A DNA stretch of 64,000 nt from Ophthalmolycus amberensis (Eukaryota; Chordata; Actinopteri; Perciformes; Zoarcidae): the NCBI GenBank assembly GCA_024529925.1, contig JAFEUB010000786.1, positions 810,001 through 874,000 on the forward strand, read 5' to 3'. The position numbers and the translations under genes were made by a program. Under the pieces are notes generated by a model. That model was not told where the DNA came from. It saw nothing but the letters and a program-made list of their open reading frames with translations, and did no database searches. Shown here piece by piece: positions 1 to 10,945 of the stretch; position 1 is the first letter of the stretch; each line of letters starts with the position of its first letter.

Positions 1-477
1 GACACAAATAAAATTTTATTAAAATTGAATTGAACATTTACAATTTCCCTTAAATTCAAAAACCTCATGATTACAGAGGAAGGCATTTGGTAAGTACTCT
101 GTATCCGTTCGTTGTTTAAGGTCAGATCCTTTTCCAGTCTGTCACGCTCTGGGTACGCTGGCTGTCTAAAACACCCCGTTACACACAAAGGGGGAGTCAA
201 TTAGAATACTGGAACCTATTCTCAATGCACACTGTAATGAGCAAGCAGCCAGCAGGTTTCCGGAGATTAATTACAGTGTGTCAGCCCCACCGGGTTAAGA
301 AAAAAGGGTTTGCATTGCTTCTATTGAAGCAACTGTCTAACATAACACTGTTACTATATCAACGGTTTACCCATTTGAATGATCTCCTGGTGGTTATGTA
401 CCGGCCTAATAACCCCTTTCAACCATAATTGCATCAAATAATGGAGGCAATGTTACCACGTGCATCTTTGAACTCAC

Positions 478-3400
478 GTTTCCCGTAATGACCATGCAGC
501 CAAGCTGGTCGATGATGAGCACATCCAGCTGGGATGGAGGCTGGCAGAACTTCTGCTGAAGGATTTGTAAGATGTGCTCCATGACTTTGGGAGTGTCTCT
601 CAGGGCCACTGCAATGTGGCCCAGTGCTCGGATGGTGTGGTCGAGGATCAAATGGGCGTCCCTGGCGGAGAGGCAACTTGTATTTTTAGAGTAGCTGGTC
701 GACAGTATCATGGATTTGAAAATATCAATGAAGCCCCCCCCCCCCCCCACCCAGAAATGTTGCTCACTTGTCATTCTCCTGTGAAATGTACAGCCGGTTG
801 GACAGACTGGCCAGAAAGGCTGCCACTATGTCATTGTCCATGGTCAGACCAGCTATCAGACATCTGAGAAATACACACAGAGATGCAAGTTAAAAAAAAA
901 AAAAAGCACATCAAAATCATATCTTCCAACTACAGCTGTGTCGGGTGTTTTGAGTCTGACCTGCATATGTTGTCAATGGAAATGTCTCGGAGCTGCTCGT
1001 ACATGGACGGCTGATCTTTCCTGTTTGACAGCAGGTTGAAGGTGGACTGCGAGTGCTCATTGGTCACGTTTATCCTTATTTCTCCTGTGCCTTAAAAAAA
1101 AAAAAAGGACGACAGCGCAAAGACAGAAACACCGACGAAGAAGAGCATTAAAAACAAGCGGTTTTAAATGTGTTACAATTTAAAACATTGGAGAAAATAC
1201 GATCCTGCAGAGAGCAGAAAAGGGCAGATTGTGGTGTCAAATGTAAAGAGCATGTTATCTTTTAGAATACAACTAATTAGCAGCTAATAAAAAAGCAGTA
1301 CATTGAGAACGTTAGCCTGAATTGCATTTCCAATCGTCTGTATTTGCAGCAGCTCTGTCCAGATCAATAGTGGATGAGAGTCGAGTGGGACAACTGTTAT
1401 TGACTTATATTTGACACTGTATCACCAGCTACAGCACTTTAGTCCCATTCACTTTTAGCTCTGGTCATTTGTGCTACAGTTGAGATCAAAATCCTTCCTG
1501 CTAGAGGTATCGTGGACACAATTTTTTTTGCTTTTGTTTCAATTGTGACATTTACATTGTTGATTGGTTAACTATTACATTCTAACTCCTATGAGATTCA
1601 ATCAGGAGGTACAGGCATTCCTCAGAAACTGCAGTAAATAATAAATGAAGAAATAAATATCAATACCTGTGGTGTACTGGCAGTGATACTTATAGAGTTT
1701 TACAAGGACAGGGGAAGGAACCACCAGGAAGTCCTTGAGAGAGGTCGAGGCAGAGTGAGCGACGACTGGAAACCTCTCACACAGACGACCCAGGCCCTGA
1801 AACCGAGAGGGAGGCCGTCAGATACAATAACAGCCGAAAAAACATCAGAAATTAAGGCCACGCAACACGGGTCTGGGTCAGCTCTGAAACCAGGCGATCA
1901 CCGGGATACTTGCTTCCTTTCAATAACGTCATTTTCTAGACAAAACCTCGTGATGTGGTGAATTGTGTAACATTTCACTTCTCTTTCAGCAAATATCTTA
2001 GCGCCGTGTCTGCCGAGCAGCATCCTACCTGTAGGCAACAGATGAGCAGGGGCATGTGAGCGATGATGATTTTACTGGAGGTTTTGGACTGCAGCTTCTC
2101 TGACAGTTTGGTGCACAAATTCTCAGCTCCTGGAACAAAAGACAAAAAAAAGACATCGGTGAAGTGATGCAATCAGAGCAGACAAACACATCCAGTATGC
2201 GATTACGACATCTGAACACGGTGTTCTGCTACAATCGATTACCTTGCTCATCTTTGACAGCCCACACCATGAGGTCCACGCAGGCGGCGTTGGCTTGGCA
2301 ACGGAGCTTGAGGGGGCTCTGCTCCACCGGCAACCCCTCCGTGTCATGAAGTACCCGCTGCAGCTCCGACTGGCTGCTGCTGAACTCCTCCAGCACAAAG
2401 TCGTGCACTTGCCGTACAAATGTTGGCTGCAAGGCTGAGAGTACGAAGAGAGTATTTGTCAAAGTAATAATAACAACAATCTTTATTTATAAAGCACTTT
2501 TCAAAACAAAGGTTACAAAGTGCTTTACACGAGAGAAATGGCAGACAAACAAAGATGAAAAAAACATTTTTAATACTTTCAAATTTTAAAAACATCGAGC
2601 AAAGGAGCTACATGTTAGGAAAAATAAACACAAATTTAACAGTTTTGGATCAGAGAGCTCAGATGAAGAAGTCTACTTAATAGACCACCATACAACAATA
2701 AGCAGGGCTGTGTGTAAATGCATAATAAATGAGCTATTCGTGATGCTTTACCTTTCATGTAGTACAGTGTGTCCCGCAGCATTTTGAACACGCACACATA
2801 GAGAGTGTCACTGAAGGTTTTGTAATAGAGGTTGATTCCAGGATTAGACTTAACAACAAACAGGAGAGACAATGCCAGAGAATATGAATTAACAGATCAT
2901 GGAACAAGCTTTTAATTGACCAACTATAACGTTTTGTACAGACAGTGGGTGCATAGTTACCTCTGTAACCTCTGTCATGGCGGCAGTCCAGAGCTTGCAA
3001 AAATGAGTCGGAAACGAAGTTCTTCACCTGCGAATTGACAACACACACAACCACCGGTAAAGATGCAATACACGTTTACAGGATGGGACGCGGCGGTTCT
3101 CGGTAAACGGGTAGTGGGCTACTCTACTCTACCATGGCCAGGAGCTGTCGGAGCAGATCGACGGGAACCTCCACCTCGTTTTCAGCTCCCATGAAGAGAG
3201 GAGACACCGAGGAGCTGGAGCTGACTGTTGAGAAATAGTAGTCGGGGTCTGCTGTGCTGCTGTCCGGGAGGTAGGGACCTAAAATAAAAAGGGACGACAA
3301 GACACAAGAAACACTGAATATCTTCAGTATGGGCTAACAAATGAAAACACCTTTACTGAATGTATGACATGGATTATTACAGCATGTGAGATAGGTCTGC

Positions 3401-4894
3401 AGTGTACCCCAAGTTAATGTTATTCATTCAGGATACGTGCAGATAAGCAATACGCAAGTACGTAGTTGTTCCATAACATAATGTGACGACTCAATGATGA
3501 GCTAGCGCAGGGAGTTTAGGGTTAAGAAACCCACATTACTCAAAGATCAAACTTTTAAAGAAATTAACAAAGACAAATATCATCAAACACAAGTTATTAC
3601 ATTAACTTTGTTCAAGGCTATTTTTTGTCACCTCTCTGCAACACTAATGTCCCTCCCCGTTGTCGTCCCGTGCATGTGAGCTACATCCACTGGCGGTCAG
3701 TTGTGCCTTCATGCCTTTTATAAACATTGATAGGTCAGCTGTATCCGTGTTGTCTGTGCTTTCATCAACAGCTAATGAAAAAGACAAGTGCCTCCTTGTC
3801 TCTTCGGCTAGCTGTGTTGTCAGATTGCTGCTAGTTCCTGAACTCGGTCTGCGATGGTGTTTCTTCACAAACTACTTTAAAAAGTCTGTATCTGGTCGGG
3901 GCAAACCTGCTCACATACCTTTAGCAGGCACTGCTTCAATGCACCCTCTGAAAAACACTTTGCTGCATCATTTTTGGCTGTAACTTTTGTAAATATATTC
4001 TGCTGCGATTGCAGTTTGCCTTCTAATTCGTGGACAATTTGATGTTTTTCTAACTTTTACATTTAATTTTTTTTGCTGGCGGATTCGCGGGCCACATAAA
4101 ATGACGTGGCGGGCCTTGAGTTTGACATGTCTGAGCAAGGACGAGTTGACAGACATAAATCTAATCGAAGCAGCTTGTGTTTCTTGTGTTTTACCTTCAA
4201 AGTAATGTTGTCCAGCGGCTGTAGGAGAGCAGGGTGAGTGGCCCCCTGCATCTGAAAAGACCTATGAGACAGCACATTACAAAGCACTTCATTAACACAA
4301 CCTAGTCATTGAAAATCTCTTTCTCTCTATTAGACATTTGTGTGAAATTGCCATAATTAGCACATGAATTAAATTATATCTGACGGACAACCCGAAAATC
4401 ATAACGCCAGCCCGTAGGCATAATAAAATCACAAAGCATGTGATAATCTGATAACTCTGCAGTCACCTCTGATAATCACACTAAACGTGTCTTGAATCCA
4501 AACGGCTCCATCACACCATACGCACACACACAAAGACACACACACAAACACACACACACCTGTGCAGAGGGGTCCCGGTTGGTCCCGGTGCGTCTGCGCA
4601 GATTGTCGCTCCGGCACACCGTGAGCAGCGCGGACGGCATGATGGAGCGAAAGTCGTTGAAGGACCTGCGCCGCACTCCCTCGGTTTCCTCTGCGACGCA
4701 GCGGGTGACCTGGGGAGAGTCTTTGGGGAAAAGCTTGGACAGCAGCGCTTCGTCTGTGTAACTGTAGCGGCCGAATGCTCGAGTCATGCCGAGCAGGCTG
4801 GGGACGATGTACCTACACAAGTAGACTGGAGGCAAGAGAGCATCCATGAAGCTTTTTGTTTTGAAGGACTGATGTTACAGTGTGCAGTTTTTTG

Positions 4895-4954
<60 letters not shown>

Positions 4955-6991
4955 ATACCTTTATCATGATTATCAGGTGTTTGGCACATGTCCTGCAGTG
5001 ACTGCATGACCTCCATTAAAGTGTTCATGATCTGCAGGGAAAACAATAACTTAGCACTACGCTGCCATACAGCCGAACCTAAGAACTAGATGTTGTCAAC
5101 ACGTTTAAAGCCGACCTCTTGTCGGGAGTCTGGGTCCCTCTGAGCCACATCTGACAAAAGAGTCACGAGACAGTAGCTGAAGTTTTCCGCAACCGGGAGA
5201 AATTCTGAAGAGTAGAAAATGACAAAGACCTACAGTTCAATCTTACTCATGTGTGCAGCAAGGAGTGGCATTTTATGGATCTCAATATATCTTAGTCTAC
5301 AAATATTACTGGGAGCACCGTTGCAGCGAGTAAATGGAGGCCATTGTAAAACAAAAGGCCCCACTGTAAGAGGATTGCTCTCACCCTTTCCTTTCTTTCC
5401 CGACCTCTCTTCGATCCATTGGACCCGTGGCAGCCCTCTCAACAGGCTCAGCAAGTAGGGAACAAGTGTGTCTTTGTGCTGCCAGAGGGAAGCAAATTAT
5501 TACACACCAAAAGCTACCGCACTCGTTGGCACAAAGCAGCACTTTTGTTTACCTCACAAGCGCTGGTAAATCGAAGATAAGGACTGTAAAGGAAAAAAAT
5601 TTAAATAAATACAAGAAAATATATCCAACTTGAGTTCCGCAATGAAAAGTGAAGACACCATCTCTACATGGTCAGATGGCGGGGAAGCTTTCCACGCTGC
5701 GTCTTAGTGTGATGAGGTTAGAGGCTTTAAATGATCAGCTGGGTGTCTAAGCGCTGGTTTAATCTGATTATGGGAATAAGATTAACATGGCGATACATGT
5801 GCAGTCCTGCAGAGCGGACAAAAAGTATGGATATAAGAAAAATAATCTCTAATCTATGTAACTTGTGCAATGTTTGAATCTTAAACCATATTATTATGGT
5901 TATTATGCATTACCTAAAAATCGAATGTTTAAACCCACACACCGGCTCAGCGGTCTGACTTTTTTTTTTTTTTTTACTGACCACCACCCACCTGTAAGCC
6001 AGATTCCACCAGAAACACAGCCAACGCAATAACAGCATCTCTGCGACGCACGTCCAGGGTGAACACACCGCGGACTTCCACTGGACACATGCATTGTAGC
6101 TTCTGGACCTGAAAGAGCGCAAAGAGATCATGAAACCGTGGTCTCGAAATAAACTTGTGACATTATTTGTTCTACCTCATCTGTCTATTTCCCTCCTGGG
6201 GATCAATAAAGTTATCTGTATGTTGCTATCAAGGTGGGAACCAGAAGCTATTACGGTATGTTGCAGTCGCCTGTAAATGGTATCACGATAACAAGGATAC
6301 ATATTTGGCATAGGGCATGACGTCACTATGCCTCATTCCCAAAAAACATCTGAACTGGGCGTTGTATCAAACACATATGCTCCATCAAACAGCAAGTACT
6401 CAGTGACAGTGTATTGATGATTGCCTCCATATGTCCCCTCATATTTAGTTTGATAGAATCAAATTCAAACTTTGCTCATCTCTGTTTTCACTAATCTTAC
6501 TTTATTGGCCATATAAACACGATCAATGTAACGTCAGACCTGACCGTCCCCGTAACAGTTTGCTATTAAATGGTATATCATGCTAAAAGAAGGACGCACC
6601 GCGATCCTTTCACTATCAACCTGTTTGACTGCAGTGCTGAACCGCACAAGCCGCAACGCCACTTTATTCAGCGCTTCTTCTATTGCAGGAACAATAACAA
6701 TATAAAGTGGGTGTTGTCTACAGACGCACTTGGCTGTCAAATGTTAGCTTGGCTGTCACGTCATTGATCAAAAATAAGCCATCGACTGTGCGCGGAAGTG
6801 GAGCGACACCCCGGACTACCCTGTTGTTTTAACGTCAGCTAATTAGCGTTAAAACAAATTCATCTTGAAGCTCGCTCCGTTTTCTCCTCACCTTTTCGAC
6901 CGGCGCTGGACGGTGGGCAGCTAAAGAGCGGGCCAGCGATAGGACTGTGTTGAAGTAAAAGCCCTCTCGTACCGCCTCCCGACACAGACAT
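478..6991 (-). CDS. pi4ka: Phosphatidylinositol 4-kinase alpha (PI4KIIIalpha), N-terminal part, 16 exons, runs off left edge
   Basis: This is the lipid kinase that makes PI4P at the plasma membrane, working with TTC7 and FAM126. Exons in transcript order: 6892-6991, 5992-6108, 5385-5478, 5116-5204, 4959-5031, 4560-4825, 4195-4261, 3133-3278, 2961-3027, 2752-2848, 2243-2434, 2029-2129, 1667-1796, 961-1090, 768-863, 478-661. They encode about 649 residues, roughly the first third of a protein of about 2,100 aa. This is the helical scaffold; the kinase domain lies outside the window. Recognisable family stretches are EGVRRRSFNDFRSI (exon 6), LRCQANAACVDLMVWAVKD (exon 11) and HTIRALGHIAVALRDTPKVM (exon 16). 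Every junction is GT/AG and phases agree, except that exon 1 (100 nt, expected 99) and exon 9 (67 nt, expected 66) each have one extra base. The start is the ATG at 6991, the only one that leads into the conserved N-terminus; the frame needed downstream has a stop and no ATG upstream. The identity is certain; the two shifts are probably sequence errors. Confidence 0.95.
2461..2600. repeat. Fish interspersed-repeat tail in pi4ka intron 10
   Basis: The 'ctttatttataaagcacttttcaaaacaaaggttacaaagtgcttta'-type text is a phrase I recognise as frequent in fish genomes. The superfamily is not determined. Confidence 0.45.
3625..4140 (-). mobile_element. hAT (Charlie/GTF2IRD2-like) transposase relic
   Basis: On the minus strand an open segment at about 3868-3644 reads through LSFSLAVDESTDNTDTADLSMFIKG. 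This is the VDESTD-type catalytic-core motif of hAT transposases and of the GTF2IRD2 domesticated family. The plus-strand right side ends 'gggccttgagtttgaca', like the 'ctcaaactc...gggcc' termini of those elements. It is fragmentary, frame-broken, and lies in pi4ka intron 7. Confidence 0.75.
4520..4559. repeat. (CA)n that contains the pi4ka exon 6 splice donor
   Basis: The donor of pi4ka exon 6 (last base 4560) reads CAG|GTGTGTGTG on the minus strand, so the splice site is the first unit of the microsatellite. Confidence 0.9.
4901..4951. repeat. (GT)n microsatellite in pi4ka intron 5
   Basis: About 25 GT units start 8 bp beyond the donor of pi4ka exon 5 (4959-5031). Confidence 0.9.
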
Positions 6992-7384
6992 GTTTCCCCT
7001 CACATCAGACGAGCGACACTGCGAAGACTCGGGAGTGGAAACGGACGAGCAACCGCAACTGGCGCTGGCGGAGCCGCAGTACGGCAACTCAGCACGGACA
7101 ATCCTAACGATGGTCTGCAGGTTAATTAGCCGATTTGGATTTGACATACAGTCTATGGCGTTTAACCATAAAAAAATATTGTAATGAAGGTGACAAGTAA
7201 ACAAGGCACTATCTCACCTAGTGTCATGTTTAAACTATTTATTTGCTCTAAACTAGTGACTTCAGTATCACGGTGTGCGTTTTTGTTGCGCAGGATTAGC
7301 TGGTGGGACAGCACGCGGTGACGTCACCGAACGTGACAGGAAGTGCTCAGCTGCTCTCATCGTCTACAGATCCGACGGTCAAAG
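6992..7384. promoter_or_regulatory. Shared bidirectional promoter of pi4ka (left) and snap29 (right)
   Basis: The pi4ka start codon (6991) and the snap29 5' exon (ending 7384) are head to head with under 400 bp between them, as in mammals. A perfect palindromic cAMP-response element TGACGTCA lies at 7319-7326, and an ETS-type ACAGGAAGTG at about 7336-7345. No TATA box is evident. The transcription start points are inferred, not seen. Confidence 0.6.
7330..7384 (+). other. snap29: snap29 5' UTR exon (5' end approximate)
   Basis: A good donor, CAAAG followed by GTTTGT, sits at 7384/7385. It is followed by a 922-bp intron that ends at the acceptor immediately before the snap29 ATG at 8307. Because the coding exon begins exactly with ATG, an upstream non-coding exon is needed, and this is the best candidate. 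Its 5' limit is not visible. Confidence 0.5.
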
Positions 7385-7824
7385 GTTTGTCTGTTAAATT
7401 GATCATACCTATGCTCATTACAGTTTTACTTTAGAGGAGAGAAACGTCAATGTTGGCACAGCAGCATAATGTTTTCATAGGTGTGGTTATTTCGTTAGCT
7501 TGCAATCCTAGTTGATTAACATGAGCAACCAGCCAACACCCCGTAGCTAACACTTGTAACATAGTTAACGTTAGCTACCGGAGCAATAGTGTAATTTACA
7601 TTTGTCACTATGACCCAGTAGGTGTTTAGCTTATTGATCGCGTGAAACACGTTGACAGCTGAAGCTGACAATCTAAGGAAAGCGTTCACTAATTCCTCTC
7701 AAAATTGGGATGCCATTTGTCAAATCAACATGTCAGTTGGTACTTCCTAAGAATGTTTACTGTTTCAACTGTAAGGTTTCAACAAAGCAGATTGTTGATT
7801 GTTTAATGTTAGTGTTTAAGTTGT

Positions 7825-7912
7825 TTATTGTTGAATGTTATGCACCACCCGCCATGACAAATTCCTTGTAGGTGCAAACTTCCATGGCAATAAACTGTTC
7901 TGATTCTGATAA
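7825..7912 (+). repeat. LINE 3'-end relic in snap29 intron 1
   Basis: The stretch ends in a 'gcaataaactgttctgattctgat'-like tail, the AATAAA plus short-tandem ending typical of fish L2/CR1-like LINE 3' ends. No ORF of the element survives. Confidence 0.45.
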
Positions 7913-8266
7913 TGTCAAAAGATCATGAAATGCAAAGTTACAACAAAATCCAGTAAATAGTATATTTGCATTGTTGTGAAATGAAGATAAGCAACTCTTG
8001 ACTTTTGTGAGTCTGTATTCAGAATGTTTTTTTCAATAGATCAGTAAAGTTAATTGATTATTAAAACTAAAATTGATTGTTTAACTTCCGGTTGGTCAAT
8101 TAAAAGTAAGTTTTGTTCCCATTTCAAACATATTAGTCCCCACTGTCCGGCTGAGCGTGACAGTTCATTCTTGAGCTCAGAAATAGTTGATGAAGACAAT
8201 GAGATGTGGTGGAGAGCTCTGGAAATGGCTACTAGACCTTGAGTTGAGATTATTTTGTCAAAACAC

Positions 8267-8294
<28 letters not shown>
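8267..8294. repeat. (TG)n immediately upstream of the snap29 coding-exon acceptor
   Basis: About 14 TG units end 12 bp before the acceptor/ATG at 8307, replacing much of the polypyrimidine tract. Confidence 0.9.
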
Positions 8295-8298
<4 letters not shown>

Positions 8299-8306
8299 CC
8301 CCACAG

Positions 8307-9987
8307 ATGGCCTACCCTAAATCCCGCAACCCATTTGCGGACGACGATGAGGAGGACGATTTCAAGCCCAAAAGAAGGGAGTTCGATGACGACGACGACG
8401 ACGACAGTGGGCTCAGCGAACCGGAGAGGAGACAGCGGTACCTCCAGCAGCAAGTGATGCACACGGCTAAGTCTGCTGTGGACAGCGGTCACCGTTCCCT
8501 CGGACTCATCTATGAATCGGAGAAGATTGGTGTGGATACTGCAGAGGTGCGTCAAACTAGTAATCGGCTTTACCCTGGCACGCAGAAGATTATATTGTCC
8601 CTGAGACGGTGACAGTGAACACAAAAATGCTATTTATCTATTTCAATTTCTTTCTTTGTCTCTGTAGGAGCTGGTTAGACAGGGTGAGGTTCTGAAGAGG
8701 GCCGACAAGATGATGGACAACATGGATCAGGACCTGAAGACCAGCCAGAAGCACATCAACGGCATCAAGAGCATGTGGGGCGGCCTCGTCAACTACTTCA
8801 AGGGCCAGCCAGAGACAAAGCCACCGCCTGAGGAGCCAAAGGCCTACCAGGCCAACAACAGGTAAGATTCAGCACTATCGTCTCAGAAATCTTTATTTAT
8901 TGAACTTATATGACCACCTTTGCTCTAACTGAATAAAATACTGCTTCACCTGTTTAATCATCACAGCCACAATAATAAAATACATCTTACCAACAACACG
9001 GGTCAATTGCTAACATTTTCAGGCAGGTATGCAACACAACTAAGACACCTTTATGTCTCTATAAACACTGAATGAAAATAATTTCATTTATGGCCATGAT
9101 ATTACAATATATAACAATATAATGTCTTCACTTGCATGAGTTTGAGAGTTGTGGCACTGAGTTGTAGGTCATATTTGTACAACAAAGCCCTCCGTAGCAA
9201 TCACTCGTATTTTGAGTAATGTAATTCAACAGCTTCTCATCATTGACTGTCTTTCACTAAAACGGCTGAACCGTGCTTATCTGACTTTCTCAGATTGCAG
9301 ACTGCCTTGTCCGGCAGCAGAGGACACGAAGATGAGTACCAAGCCAGCCATCCCAATCTAAGAAAGCTGGAGACGGGAGGTAAGAGATTGTCGCGAGAAC
9401 CCTCAGCGGGGCATAACCGTTAACACGACCCGGCTGCCATCGGCACTGTTTTCTGTCTTCCAGGATTCGGAGCGTCCACCTCAAGAGATGACGACTCAGC
9501 CGGCAAGAATGGACACCCTCAGAACAGACACCTCAGGGAGGCTCACCAGACCCTCGACAATAATTTAGGTAAAAAGAATTTTCACCGTATTAATTCTCTT
9601 GTTATTTCTCCTTGATTTTATTATACGGTTTTATAAAACGCAGTCACAGGGAAGGCTCAAGGAGATGAAAGCTTTTAGTACTGTTTTAAGTGCTTATTCT
9701 TTTAAATGAGCTAGGTATTGATATGTACATTTATTTTGCCGCAATTTGCCATCCACTCCCCTTTTAAGTATTGTCCGCCAGTCCCCAGTTTAACTAACGT
9801 CCGGTGTCCCCCCCTGAATGACCTAGATGAGATGTGCGGCGGCTTGAGCAGACTGAAGAACCTCAGCCTCGGTCTGCAGTCCGAGATCGAAGACCAGAAC
9901 GACTCCATTGATTCTCTGATGAACAAAGTGGACAAGATGGATGTTAAGATCCACAACACGAACCAACGGATTCAAAACCTCAAATAA
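8307..9987 (+). CDS. snap29: SNAP29, Qbc-SNARE for endomembrane and autophagosome fusion
   Basis: Five coding exons: 8307-8546, 8668-8861, 9294-9379, 9464-9568, 9827-9987. Phases agree throughout and give 261 aa, against 258 in human. SNAP29 supplies two SNARE helices to fusion complexes, for example with syntaxin 17 and VAMP8 on autophagosomes; it lacks the palmitoylated cysteine cluster of SNAP25. Visible landmarks are an NPF motif at residues 8-10 (EH-domain binding), a run of seven Asp at residues 27-33 encoded by a GAC repeat (8385-8405), the conserved SQKHINGIKSMWGGLVNYFK in exon 2, QASHPNLRKL in exon 3, and the C-terminal Qc helix in exon 5 with its central glutamine in SEIEDQND. The ATG comes directly after the acceptor AG; its upstream tract is a (TG)n microsatellite. 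The gene is intact, with no frameshift. Confidence 0.97.
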
Positions 9988-10945
9988 AACAAACGTTTGG
10001 ACTCACATTTTTGGACAGAAAATGGCAAAAGGTCGTCCTCTCATCTTGGCTCTCCATCCTATATTCTGTTGAATAAGCAGCGTGTTCTTTTCCTGCTGCT
10101 TTTAAACATTTCTATCCCTTTTTTATTTTCCTATTGGGGATTTACTCATTCATTTCCATGTCACAGCTGTCCATAATGTCCTCCTTTTACTCAGTTGTAT
10201 GCTGACATGTTGATTTGACGAATCCTTCCACCTCAAAGTAACTGATTTGTTAACTTGTGTGATTCTATTCAATGTGCTGTTTTTGCCAGGGAAAAAAATA
10301 GTTTGTATTCTCTGTCAAGCTCCACTGAGTTGTTGGTTTCGTTGCGATCTGACCAGTTTTTGTCGATCACCAAAGACGTGCAATTGGCTACAACTGTCGG
10401 CAAATCGGATGAGTGTTTTGACAAATGAAGTAGAGCTTTTTTTGAAAAAGAAAACATGGCATGTGTCTAAAACTGGAATGTTGTTGGTGTGTATGGTTCA
10501 TTATGCCAGTGCTAACTTCCTGGACAAGCCTCCACATACCTACTAAAAACACTTTGCACGTCACATTTTGCCTTCCACATCATTTGTATGTCCAGTAGAC
10601 CAGCCTTTGTCTTCATCTCACCACGAGATGCTTCACTTTGTTTTATTCATTGAAATTGTATGTAGTCTGTTCATGTTCCTCCCCCCTAGCTTTATACAAA
10701 TTGTTTTACAGTGATGAACATTGTGTTGAGTTCTGCAGAATGTGAACAAGCTAGCTGTGAATGTAAATACTTCCCCCCCATTATTAACAGAATATAGCTT
10801 CTCTGGGAAACATTTATGAGTAGATGAACCACTTTAAAGTTGTTTTTTAGAAATGAAAACACAAAATTAGAGAACAAATGAGGAACCATGGTCACATGTA
10901 TTCTAACGGAAGCCACATACCCAATAAAAAAACATTTAGAAGGAG
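9988..10945 (+). other. snap29: snap29 3' UTR with poly(A) signal
   Basis: About 0.95 kb of A/T-rich non-coding DNA follows the TAA. The first well-placed AATAAA is at 10923-10928. The open frame at 10247-10546 shows no family similarity that I recognise and lies inside this presumed UTR. Confidence 0.5.

Noticed and set aside
1..6991. SERPIND1 nested in a pi4ka intron, as in mammals
   Set aside because: None of the pi4ka introns present (1-15) contains serpin-like coding sequence; a copy in later introns cannot be excluded.
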